NCBI GenBank assembly: GCA_026018925.1 | Contig: JAKSZU010000005.1 | Span: 22,678,779 to 22,742,778 of the forward strand | Direction: 5' to 3' | From: Tupaia tana | Lineage: Eukaryota > Chordata > Mammalia > Scandentia > Tupaiidae | Length of the DNA: 64,000 nucleotides | Part shown: positions 55,963 to 64,000 of the stretch, piece after piece | Layout of the letters: each line of letters begins with the position of its first letter | How positions within the stretch are numbered: the first letter of the stretch is position 1 | Made by a program: the position numbers and the translations under genes | Notes under the pieces: model-generated | The model's input: the letters and a program-made list of their open reading frames with translations, nothing else | What the model was told of the DNA's origin: nothing | Databases searched by the model: none

Positions 55963-56325
55963 CATTATTTCAGAAAGTTTGTTTTAAACTCATAGATCAA
56001 ATGTACCTTAAGAATTTTTTTTCACTTAGATTTCATGTCGTGGTAGACTTGCCATTTGAATAGACGTCATTGGAGGTCTGCTTATTTGTAAACAGCCTAT
56101 TGCTCATTTGGAAAAATAAACCAGCGAACAATGTATTTCTATTGTACTTTCCAGAGCCATTTGTTCTCATTATACCTGTTTTAGCTGAAGAATTGTATTA
56201 CATTTGGAGGGTAAAAACTCAAAACACGGGGGTGGAAAGCTTAGTTCATTTTAAAAAAATAATGACAATGATTTGTAGCAGCAGTTGCAAAACATAACAA
56301 AATAATAATTTACTGGGACTTAACC
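55963..56325. other. No recognised feature
   Basis: Unassigned. Confidence 0.5.
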
Positions 56326-56515
56326 CAGTCACTGTGATTCTTAATCTTAAATATGCATTAAGAGTCACCTAGGAGCCTGTTATTTAAAATGCCAATCTCT
56401 AGGACCCACTTCAATATTCAGATTCATCCAATTTTGATTGGACTCAAGAATCACATTTTAAACAATGTTCTCTGATTCTGACACAACTGCTCAGGGAACC
56501 AGATTCTGAAAAACA
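56326..56515 (+). repeat. MER5-type hAT MITE
   Basis: TGTGATTCTTAATCTTAAATATGC, AAGAGTCACCTAGGAGCCTG, CTAGGACCCAC, CAAGAATCACATTTTAA, GGAACCAGATTCTGAAAAAC. This is the MER5 order. Decayed ends. Confidence 0.65.
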
Positions 56516-57026
56516 CGGAACAAATCGCTGTCCTCCACTCAAACATTGCCATCAAATGAATATTTATAAAAAAGTCGTCACAATTTAAAAACATTAAGTA
56601 CTTAGCACCAAGCATGATTATGTGCTTCAGACATACTTGTCAACTAGATGAAGCTGGATGAGGTTATTATCCACAGATAGAGCAGAGGATTATAAAGGTT
56701 AACCTGACCAAATTCACATTCCTAATGATAGGACCCAAACGTGAGCCTTGTTCCAGAATACCGTATCTTGGGACATTCTCTGCTATAAAAGGGCAATAGC
56801 TAAAAGTTTCACTGCTATCTGTATGACAGTTGACTGACTTGAGTCCTTGAAGGCCCTCAAAGCATGCCCCTGCCTACTAAATTCCCGATACACCCCATGT
56901 GAATGCCTTCTCATAATTTTCTGATCAGCAGTCCCTCCTTTACTCTAGTTTAAACCTCTCTCTCCTCCCAATGCTTTTTTCCTTTAACTGCCACAGATGC
57001 ACAGATCTTTAAGTAAAAACATAAGA
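56516..57026. other. No recognised feature
   Basis: Unassigned. Confidence 0.5.
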
Positions 57027-57029
57027 ATG

Positions 57030-57170
57030 GACTGGCAGGTGGCATGGTGGTTGACGCACTGGACTCCCACATGGCTCACTGCAGCTCAAGTCCCAGACCT
57101 GGCAGCTTGCTTTCTCACTTTCCCTCTCTGTCTCTCTCTCTCTCTATGGTCAAGTTTTTAAAAATTTAAA
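57030..57170 (+). mobile_element. tSINE-A short form
   Basis: Head GGCAGGTGGCATGGTGG, B-box region GCAGCTCAAGTCCC, then directly GCTTGCTTTCTCACTTTCCC, a CT run and TGGTCAAGTTTTTAAAAATT. Confidence 0.85.
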
Positions 57171-57344
57171 ACTCATAGGATCTTAGAACTGCAAGAGGAC
57201 TTTAATGTGAGGAAACTGAGACCATGTGGACAAGATCCTTCCCTGAGTTTACAGTACATTACAGGATGAGGTCTGGATTCTCCTGCCTTCCCTTGGGCCA
57301 GAACACAGTCCAAACAAAAGACTGCCTCCTTTACTGCAAAAACA

Positions 57345-57955
57345 AAATCAGTATCTTGCTCTTAGCCAGATTCATGGAGTGATGGAAATGTTCTAAAACT
57401 GGATCAAAGGGATGGTTGTACAACTCTTTATTTACTAAAAATCACTGAATTATATACTTAAATTGGATGGATTCTAGAGCAGGGGTCTCCAGCTTCCAGG
57501 CCATGCACTGGTCTTGGCCCATGACCTGTTAGGAACTGGGCCACACAGCAGAAGGTGAATGGCAGGTGAGCCAGCCAGCAAAGCTTCATCTGAATTTACA
57601 GCCCCTCCCCATCCCTCACATTAGCATGTGAGCTCCGCCCCCTGTCAGATCAGCAGCGGCATTAGATTCTCAAAGGACCCAGATGGGACCACCTAGTTGC
57701 AGTGAAACAAGCTCGAGAATCACACTGATTCTGCATTATGGTGATTTGTATGATTATTTCATTATATATCACAATGTAATAATAATAGATTGCACGGTAA
57801 GTGTAATACACTTGAATCATCCCAAAGTCATCCCCCCCTCCCCAGTCCAGAGGAAAATTGTCTTCCATGAAACTGGTTTCTGATGTCTGAAAGGTTGGGG
57901 GCCACTGTTTTAGGTTATGTAAATTATATCTCAACAAAACTGTTACAAATAAAAT
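57345..57955 (+). mobile_element. L1M 3' UTR fragment, split by MER1
   Basis: GTGATGGAAATGTTCTAAAACTGG, GTTGTACAACTCTTTATTTACTAAAAATCACTGAATTATATAC, then after the MER1 element TATGTAAATTATATCTCAACAAAACTG. This is the usual L1M/L1MB 3' UTR order. Confidence 0.75.
57480..57907 (+). mobile_element. MER1-type hAT (Charlie) MITE
   Basis: Begins CAGGGGTCTCCAG and ends GTTGGGGGCCACTG (inverted ends), with the MER1 internal order: GACCTGTTAGGAACTGGG, CACACAGCAGAAGGTGA, GTCAGATCAGCAGCGGCATTAG, AAATTGTCTTCCATGAAACTGG. The left flank TTCTAGAG fits the favoured hAT-Charlie target NTCTAGAN; the right flank TTTTAGGT is a decayed copy. Confidence 0.88.
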
Positions 57956-57959
57956 TCTG

Positions 57960-58215
57960 TGGGACCAGCAGGTGGCTTGGTGGTTAAGGCGCTAGACTCC
58001 TCTATGTGGCTAAAAGCAGTTTGAGCTCTGGACTCAGCAGCCTGAAAATCATGCTGGGTGAGTGTGTATGCATGCCCAGAATCCTGAGAGGAGAATGGAG
58101 GAGAAAGGACTGCAGTGTGGCTATTCCCCCTGGAGAGGTGATTTCTCACTTCCCCTCTTACTGTCTCTGTCTCTCTCCAGCTAATGCACGTACCCTATGG
58201 CAAAAAAAGGTAAAT
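57960..58215 (+). mobile_element. tSINE-A
   Basis: GGGACCAGCAGGTGGCTTGG head through TACCCTATGGCAAAAAAAGG. Confidence 0.9.
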
Positions 58216-58237
58216 AAAAACAAACAAGCAAATAGAA

Positions 58238-58460
58238 CTCTGTGAACAGGCGATGATACGGTGGTAATGCAACTGGACCCACATGGGAAGATCCTGGGTT
58301 CATGTTCCAAGACCTACCTGTGCATGCCGAACACACACACACATGCATATAATCCAGGCCAGCTGAGATGGGGTGGATTGTGGCATGAGGACTCTGTTGA
58401 GAGCATCTGTCTGTCTCTTTCTCAGATGAAATAAACTTAAAAAAATGTTTTAAATAAAAA
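58238..58460 (+). mobile_element. tSINE-B
   Basis: Head GAACAGGCGATGATACGGTGG, CACATGGGAAGATCCTGGG, end CAGATGAAATAAACTT. Confidence 0.82.
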
Positions 58461-58589
58461 ATGAAATCTTGGAGAATTAACAATAGTGAGTCAGATGCAG
58501 GCCGTAGAACCCCACAGGTGGCAGTGCATCAGTTCTTACCCTTCTACCGTTTCCTCAAGCTAAGGTGCTGTCCTTCCTTTTCCATCACT

Positions 58590-58735
58590 TTCTTATTCAA
58601 TATTTGCTGCCACTAAGAAGGTATGCTTTCTAAGGAGAGAGGCTTTTTAAAAATTTTGTCCTCTCTGTATATGAAGTTCTAGAATAATGCCTGGCAAATG
58701 GTAGACATGTCAAATATTTGTTGAACAGACATTTT
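58590..58735 (+). repeat. L2 3' end
   Basis: TTTCTAAGGAGAGAGGC, AATAATGCCTGGCAAATGGTAG, AAATATTTGTTGAAC: the end of L2. Confidence 0.65.
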
Positions 58736-58789
58736 TAAAATATGAAAACTCCTCTCTTCTTACTATTCCCTCACTTGACCATGTAGAAT

Positions 58790-58915
58790 CTGGTTCCTTT
58801 CCCCAAAGAGGAGTTGGTCAATTTGCCCAAAGTCCACAGATGCCCAGGGACACTGTTCGGATCAACAGGTCAACAGCTTGCAGAGTCCATGCTCTTAACC
58901 ACTGCTCTGTGTTGT
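58790..58915 (+). repeat. MIR SINE 3' half
   Basis: CAATTTGCCCAAAGTCCACAG and GAGTCCATGCTCTTAACCACTGCTCTG match the MIR 3' part. Confidence 0.7.
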
Positions 58916-59027
58916 CTCCCATAAGAGCTGATCAGAAATCAGCTGGTATTACCACAGATACGCAAATAGATAGATTATCTAGGTCTTAAGAGATGGCCAA
59001 ATTGGTTTGTATCATTTCTTCATTTAA

Positions 59028-59250
59028 GAGTGGGGTGAGGGCATAGAGGCTAAGGAGTTGGACTCCTATAGTTAGAGTCCTGGACCTGGCGGCTTGAAAC
59101 TCACACCAGGTGCATGTGGATGTGTGCCTGTAATCCCAAAAGGAGAATGGAGAAGGGATTACTGTGTGGCTACCCCCTAGGGAGTGATTTCTCACTGTCT
59201 CTCTGGCAAGTACACATGTCAATAGCAAAAATCTCTCTCTCAAAAAAGAG
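59028..59250 (+). mobile_element. tSINE-A with head deletion
   Basis: GAGGGCATAGAGGCTAAGGAG head, part of the region before the B box missing, then CTGGACCTGGCGGCTTGAAAC through AATAGCAAAAATCTCTC. Confidence 0.8.
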
Positions 59251-59255
59251 AGGAA

Positions 59256-59634
59256 TGGATAAATTTTTTCTAAAGAAGAATAGGAAGGCTTTGGGACTAG
59301 CAGAGTGTGGATTGTGGAATCAGAAAGACTAAATGTGAATATAGATTGCTGGCTGTGTTACTATGGGCACATTACCCAACTGTCCTGAGTTGGTTCTTTT
59401 GTAAGAATGAGGAAAACACCACCATCCTTATAGAGTTACTGTGCAGAGTGCTGACAGCAACCTCTGTGGTACCCAATATGCTCTGCAGAGAAGCCAAATG
59501 ACTGCAAGAAATGGGGGAAACCGCAAGTGGAAAAGGCATCACAGGAGAAAACAGATGAGTAAGACAAACATAGAACAGGCAGAAAGAAGTGCTCAATGCC
59601 ATCTGTGTAAATTTAAAACACACATGCAAGCTTT
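59256..59634. other. No recognised feature
   Basis: Unassigned. Confidence 0.5.
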
Positions 59635-59650
59635 AAAAACAAGTATCTTG

Positions 59651-59940
59651 GGGACCAGCAGTTGGCATAATGGCTATGTCACTAGACTCCCATGTAGTCG
59701 AACATGGTTTGAATCCTGGACCCAGTGGCTTAAACTCATGAAGGGCACATGTGCGTGCGTGCCCAAGATCTCGAGAGCAGAATGGAGGAGAAGGGATTGC
59801 GGCGTGGCCATCCCCCCTGCGGGGGTGGTGGTGGTGATTTCTTGCTTTCTATTTCTCTGTCTCTCTGTCTCTGTCTTTCTTGTGAATGCACGTGCCCTAT
59901 AGCAAAAACCTCTCAAAAAAAAAAAAAAACTTAAAAAAAA
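59651..59940 (+). mobile_element. tSINE-A
   Basis: Target words AAAACAAGTATCTTG (59636-59650) and AAAACAAGCATCTTG (59941-59955), 14 of 15. The palindrome is extended by GGTGGTGGT. Confidence 0.92.
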
Positions 59941-59955
59941 AAAACAAGCATCTTG

Positions 59956-60464
59956 AAGGGTTTATATTCAACACATTACATTGATGGGATTTCAGCAGTA
60001 GAGTATGAATGAAGGGGATGCGGAACAAGATGGAGGCTTGGTGAGCTGCTGTGGCTGCCAACAGAGATACCTAAAATCCTACAGCCCTCACTAGTACACA
60101 CTCCTTCCTCAGACTTACATACAGGCAAAAAAAGAGGGAAGAAAGGCCAACTCCTCTGTCTAGTCAACTTTGTTCCCAAACTCCCTGATGTTTTGTTTTC
60201 CTATCTGCCAACTGCTCTACCTCCTGCTGGCTCCAGTGAGCCTAAAATCCTCCACAGCTCCCCCAGACCCTCACCTGCCACAACTACTCTGCCGCCAGTC
60301 CTCCTTCGCCTCAATTGCCAAGACTGCTTGCCAAGGGCTCATTTTTTGACAGTCTGTTCAATGTCTGCTATTTCTAAAGAACACATCATGAGACAAATTA
60401 AAGACTCCAGGATTCACATCTTCCTAGAACCATCTTATACACAAGCATACAGTTGCATCAGTTG
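59956..60464. other. No recognised feature
   Basis: Unassigned; CT-rich plus-strand frame at 60193-60465 without recognisable content. Confidence 0.5.
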
Positions 60465-60477
60465 AGAACAGAGGGTG

Positions 60478-60706
60478 AGGGACCAGCAAAGGGTGTAATG
60501 ATTGTGTTGCTGGACTTCCACATAGTTGACCACGGTTCAAGTCCCGGACCTGGCAGCTTAAAACTCATGCCTGGGTGTGTGTCTAAGATCCTGAAAGGAG
60601 ACTGGAGAAGGAGAAGGGATTGTGGTGTCGCCTCAGGGGGTGATTTCTTACTTTGTCTCTCCAGTGAGCACACACACCCTACAGCAAAATCTCTCTAAAA
60701 GAAAAA
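60478..60706 (+). mobile_element. tSINE-A
   Basis: Target words AGAACAGAGGGTG (60465-60477) and AGAACAGAGAGTG (60707-60719), 12 of 13. Confidence 0.9.
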
Positions 60707-60719
60707 AGAACAGAGAGTG

Positions 60720-60957
60720 GGGCTAGCAAGTAGGCATGGTGGTTAAGGCACTGGACTCCCAGGTGGCCAAATGCAGCTCGAGTCCCAGACCTGGTGGCTT
60801 GAAAATCATATTAGGCATGTATGCATGCCTGCCCAAAATTCCAGGAGAATGGAGGAAAAGGGAATGTGGCATGCCCATCTCCTCTACGGTATGATTTCTC
60901 ACTTTCCCTCTGTGTCTCTTAGGCTACAGCATGCGCCTTATGGGAAAAAAAATAAAA
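60720..60957 (+). mobile_element. tSINE-A, older copy
   Basis: Starts directly after the previous element's 3' target word: GGGCTAGCAAGTAGGCATGG head to TGCGCCTTATGGGAAAAAAAATAAAAGC. Confidence 0.88.
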
Positions 60958-61252
60958 GCAACAACAACAAAAAGGGCAAGAAGGCTGATCATGTTTGTGT
61001 CTTTTGAAAATCAAATTGAGGAACACATTTGGAAAGTGAGATCCAGCTGCCTAGACCTTTGTCATCCAGTAGAGTAGGCATGTTGAGCACTTAAACTGTG
61101 GTAAGTCCAAACTGAGACAGTGTCAGTAGATTTTGACAACCTAGAACAAAAGAATGTTAAATATTACTTAGGTAAGTTTTACTGATAGCTTATAGAAATG
61201 ATATTTTGGATATACTGAGTTAAAGGGAGTCATTATTAAAATTAATTTTGGG

Positions 61253-61475
61253 CTGGGCCCATTGCCTAGTGGTTAAGGGACGAGATGGTTTGAATTCTGG
61301 CCCCAGTAGCCTGAAAAACATGCTGGGCACATGTGGATGCATGCCCCAAATCCTAGCAGGATGAAGAATGGAGACAGACTGTGGTGCGACTATATCCCAT
61401 TGTGTGTACGTTCTCCTTCTTCCTGTCTTTCTCTTTCTCTGATGGGTACATATGTCCTCTGGCAAAATTTTTTAA
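61253..61475 (+). mobile_element. tSINE-D
   Basis: GGGCTGGGCCCATTGCCTAGTGG head to GGGTACATATGTCCTCTGGCAAAATT. Confidence 0.75.
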
Positions 61476-61483
61476 AATTTCAC

Positions 61484-61690
61484 TTTTTTTTTTGTTTAAT
61501 CATTTGATAACACTTGTTATAGCACAGTAAGGCCACACCACAATCCCTTTCCCTCATTCTCTTCTCAGGATCCTTGGCACATGTGCACACAATCCTTCAA
61601 GCCATTAGGTCCAGTCCTCAAACCATGCAGTCGGCCATGTAGAATCCAGTCATCCCACTGCCACACCACTGGATGGCTCCTCTTTTTACT
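61484..61690 (-). mobile_element. tSINE-D
   Basis: Antisense, diverged: CACAATCCCTTTCCCTCATTCTC, GGCACATGTGCACAC, GGCCATGTAGAATCC. Confidence 0.65.
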
Positions 61691-61717
61691 TTTTAAAGGT
61701 TACTTGCAAAGTATCTT

Positions 61718-61974
61718 TTTCTTTTTTTTAAGAGAGGTTTTTGCTATAGGGTGCATGCGCTCACCAGAAAGACAGAAACAGAGAGACAGAAAGCGAGAAA
61801 TCACCCCCAAGAGGGGATGGCTACACCACAACCCCTTCTCCTCCATTCTCCTCTCAGGATCCTGGGCATGCACACACGTGCCTGGCTTGAGTTTAAGCCA
61901 CCAGGTCCGGGACTCGAACCGCGGTCGACTACATGGGAGTCTAGCAACACAACCATTACAACTGTTGGTCCCAG
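61718..61974 (-). mobile_element. tSINE-A, first of two at one target
   Basis: Antisense copy between ACTTGCAAAGTATCTT (61702-61717) and its duplicate (61975-61990). Confidence 0.93.
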
Positions 61975-61990
61975 ACTTGCAAAGTATCTT

Positions 61991-62254
61991 TTTTTTTTTT
62001 TTTTTTTTTTTTTTGGAGAGGTTTTTGCTATAAGGCACGTGTGCTCGCCAGAAAGACAGAGAGATAGAAAGTGAGAAATCACCCCCCAGGGGGGATGGCC
62101 ATGCCATCCCTTCTCCTCCATTCTCCTCTTGGGATCTTGGGAATGCATGCATATGCGCCCGGCGTGAGTTTAAGCCACCGGTTCGGGACTCAAACCGCAG
62201 TCGACTACATGGGAGTTCAGCAACATAGCCATTATGCTAACTGCTGGTCCCCAG
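61991..62254 (-). mobile_element. tSINE-A, second at the same target
   Basis: Antisense copy between the second target word (61975-61990) and a third, ACTTACAAAGTATCTT (62255-62270). Long T tract at its 3' end. Confidence 0.93.
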
Positions 62255-62285
62255 ACTTACAAAGTATCTTAAAGAGCACATATGG

Positions 62286-62482
62286 GGACCAGCAGGTGGC
62301 GTGGTGGTTAAGGTGCTGGACACTCCCACATGGCTGACCAGGGTTCAAGTCCTGAATCTGGTGGCTTGCTTTCTCACTTCCTCTCTCTTTCACTCTCACT
62401 CTCTGTCTCTCTCTGGTCAAATTAAGAAATAAATGAATGAATAAATAAAATAAAATAAATAATTATTTAAAAAAAAAAAAAA
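62286..62482 (+). mobile_element. tSINE-A short form
   Basis: Perfect 15-bp duplication AAAGAGCACATATGG at 62271-62285 and 62483-62497, starting right beside the third copy of the previous target word. Confidence 0.95.
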
Positions 62483-62509
62483 AAAGAGCACATATGGCTT
62501 GCATTGTTA

Positions 62510-62585
62510 TTAGGTCGTCAGAAAAGTCATGACGTATTTTTGTTTTTCTTCGCAAAAGTGCATCATGACTTTTCTGATGACCTAA
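62510..62585. mobile_element. Palindromic mariner MITE
   Basis: A 76-bp element flanked by TA on both sides (62508-62509, 62586-62587). Its 25-bp ends are inverted repeats matching at 23 of 25: left starts TTAGGTCGTCAGAAAAGTC, right (reverse complement) TTAGGTCATCAGAAAAGTC. Size and design parallel MADE1, but the end sequence differs. No coding capacity. Confidence 0.88.
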
Positions 62586-62844
62586 TATTTCTATTAAGGA
62601 GCACTGGTCTGAACTTTCTCCCCTGTTGTTTTGCAGTAGCTATTTCATCACAGGAAAACCCTCTGATAGTAATGCCTGATGATCTGGCAACTTGATTAAG
62701 AGCTTCTCACTCGCCCAGTTTCACATCTATTTGTGCTAGTCAACATGTCTCCAACTTCATTTCTTTTATAATAGTCCATGTTTAATTTCAGATGGCTAGA
62801 ATGAGTCATATATTTAATATGTGTGCATATGAATTTGTTGTTTG

Positions 62845-63095
62845 TTTGGGTTTTTTTCAGCCGGAGGGTGTGTACACTCACCAGGGGTGAGGTAGGGGGG
62901 AGAGAATGTAAATCCCAATGGGGTATGGCCATGCCACAATCATTTTACCTCCAGTTCTCCATCCCATTAGGATTTAGGGCATGCACACACATGTGCCTGG
63001 CATGTTTTTCAAGCCTCGGGGGCAGGATTCTAACCTGGTCAGCCATGTGGAATCCAGCTCTCAAAGCATAGCACTGCACTACCAGGCTGGCTCAA
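62845..63095 (-). mobile_element. tSINE-D
   Basis: Antisense: GGGTGTGTACACTCACCAGGGG at the left, GGGCATGCACACACATGTGCC, GGTCAGCCATGTGGAATCC and the head near 63080. Confidence 0.72.
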
Positions 63096-63107
63096 TAATT
63101 TCTTATG

Positions 63108-63386
63108 GGAACCAGCAGTTAGCGTAATGGCTATGTCACTGGACTCCCACGTAGTCGACCGCGGTTCATGTCCCGGACCCGGTGGTTTAAAACTCACTTG
63201 GGAGCGTGTGCGTGCATGCCCGAGATCCTGAGAGAAGAATGGAGGAGAAGGGATTGCGGCGTGACCATCCCCCCGGGGGGTGATTTCTCGCTTTCAGTCT
63301 CTATGTCTCTCTCTGTCTGTCTGGTGAGCGCATGTGCCCTATAGTGAAAAACCTCTCCAAAAAATAATAATAATAATAATAATAAT
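63108..63386 (+). mobile_element. tSINE-A, young copy with AAT tail
   Basis: Near-consensus. Perfect 14-bp duplication AATAATTTCTTATG at 63094-63107 and 63387-63400. The tail is an AAT run (63364-63390). Confidence 0.95.
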
Positions 63387-63649
63387 AATAATTTCTTATG
63401 TATTTTATGTAACCCTTTTAAGCATGTTTATTTTAATTTTCATGTTTTTTGGCAGCCACATCAAAAGAGCCACTTAAGATGACTGAAGGATGGCGGTTCC
63501 ATTAATAAAGCTAAGAAATGTTTTCTTCCTTCTTTTTTTCTGAACTGTCCGCTTTTCATGGCAGAAAAGCTTCCTCTAGTTTATTAATCTATATCATGCC
63601 AATGTTATAGATTAATCTATATCACGCCAATGTTTGGCCACTGGGCCAA

Positions 63650-64000
63650 AGCCAGAAACTACAAATCACTAGCCCTTACTTAAGAATACTGATGTAAAAG
63701 TCCTCAAGAAAATACTAGCAAATTGAATTTATTAATAAAATTCACTAAAAGGAATACATATCATGATCAAGTGGGATTTATTCCAAAATGCAAGAGTGGT
63801 TCACATATGAAAATCAATCAATGTAGCACACGTTAACAGAAAGAAGGAAAATAATACACAATCATCTCAACACTGAGAAAGCATCTAACAAAATTCAGCA
63901 TCCTTTATTGATAAAAACAAAGTACCAATAAAAGGAAATTACATCAACAAATAAAGATCATGTATGAAAGTCCCGTAGGTAACACTATACTCACTGGGGG
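63650..64000 (+). mobile_element. L1 reverse-transcriptase fragment, runs off the window
   Basis: ORF2 RT region recognised by CATGATCAAGTGGGATTTATTCC, AAAATGCAAGAGTGGTTC, ATCAATCAATGTAGCACA, ACACTGAGAAAGCATCTAACAAAATTCAGCATCC. No long open frame; an old copy. Confidence 0.8.

Noticed and set aside
61702-62270. CRISPR-like array from the three regularly spaced 16-bp words
   Set aside because: They are target-site duplications around SINEs in a mammalian genome, not a prokaryotic array.

Overview
This is a repeat-dense piece of a placental-mammal nuclear genome. There is no host gene, exon chain or RNA gene that I can support. Nearly every long reading frame is LINE-1 (L1) ORF1 or ORF2, or a simple repeat read as protein. 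The density of short retroposons, the very old mammalian repeats (MIR, L2, MLT1/MLT2 LTRs, MER5, MER1) and the lack of any other coding signal suggest intergenic or deep intronic DNA.

Species. The dominant short element, about 50 copies, is a tRNA-headed SINE. It has a head with A and B boxes, a middle carrying a short C-run/G-run palindrome, a CT-rich stretch, and an end like CCTATAGCAAAAACCTCTCC plus poly(A). A second tRNA-headed family ends in ATGGAAGAAATAAATAAACTTT. There are no Alu, B1/B2, carnivore tRNA-Lys, ruminant Bov-tA or rabbit C SINEs. MER1-type hAT and Hsmar2-type mariner copies are present. Together this best fits a colugo (Dermoptera, whose tRNA-derived SINEs are known as CYN). 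That is inference from memory of the families, not a database match. In the entries the SINEs are called tSINE-A (long), tSINE-A short (middle deleted), tSINE-B (second family) and tSINE-D (older, diverged A-like).

Layout. 0-3.8 kb: MIR split by an L1 tail, and SINEs. 3.9-12.8 kb: an old L1M interrupted by a full-length 6.04-kb L1 (L1-A, 3974-10013, perfect 15-bp target duplication), two SINEs and a mariner MITE. 13-20 kb: SINEs, an MLT1 LTR, an MLT2 LTR split by two SINEs at one target, and an L1M tail. 20.5-21.7 kb: a candidate class II ERV solo LTR. 22-30 kb: SINEs, microsatellites and unassigned DNA. 30.4-41.6 kb: a second full-length-type L1 (L1-B) swollen to 11.2 kb by nested insertions and flanked by a perfect 17-bp duplication. 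Inside it sits an antisense half-LINE-like chimera (L1 5' UTR, ORF1 and ORF2 start joined to a non-L1 3' module). A second copy of that 3' module lies in the opposite orientation 3.4 kb away, making a long inverted repeat. 42-64 kb: SINEs, L2, MLT1, a 5'-truncated young L1 (L1-C), MER5, MER1, a cluster of SINEs stacked at one target, a palindromic mariner MITE, and an L1 fragment running off the end.

How the parts work together. L1 enzymes are the evident engine: the L1s, SINEs and the chimera carry A-rich tails and many show target duplications. L1-A and L1-C keep most catalytic motifs, but both carry stops or frameshifts, so no copy here is itself competent. The most interesting object is the half-LINE-like chimera and its duplicated 3' module at 33.8-39.5 kb.
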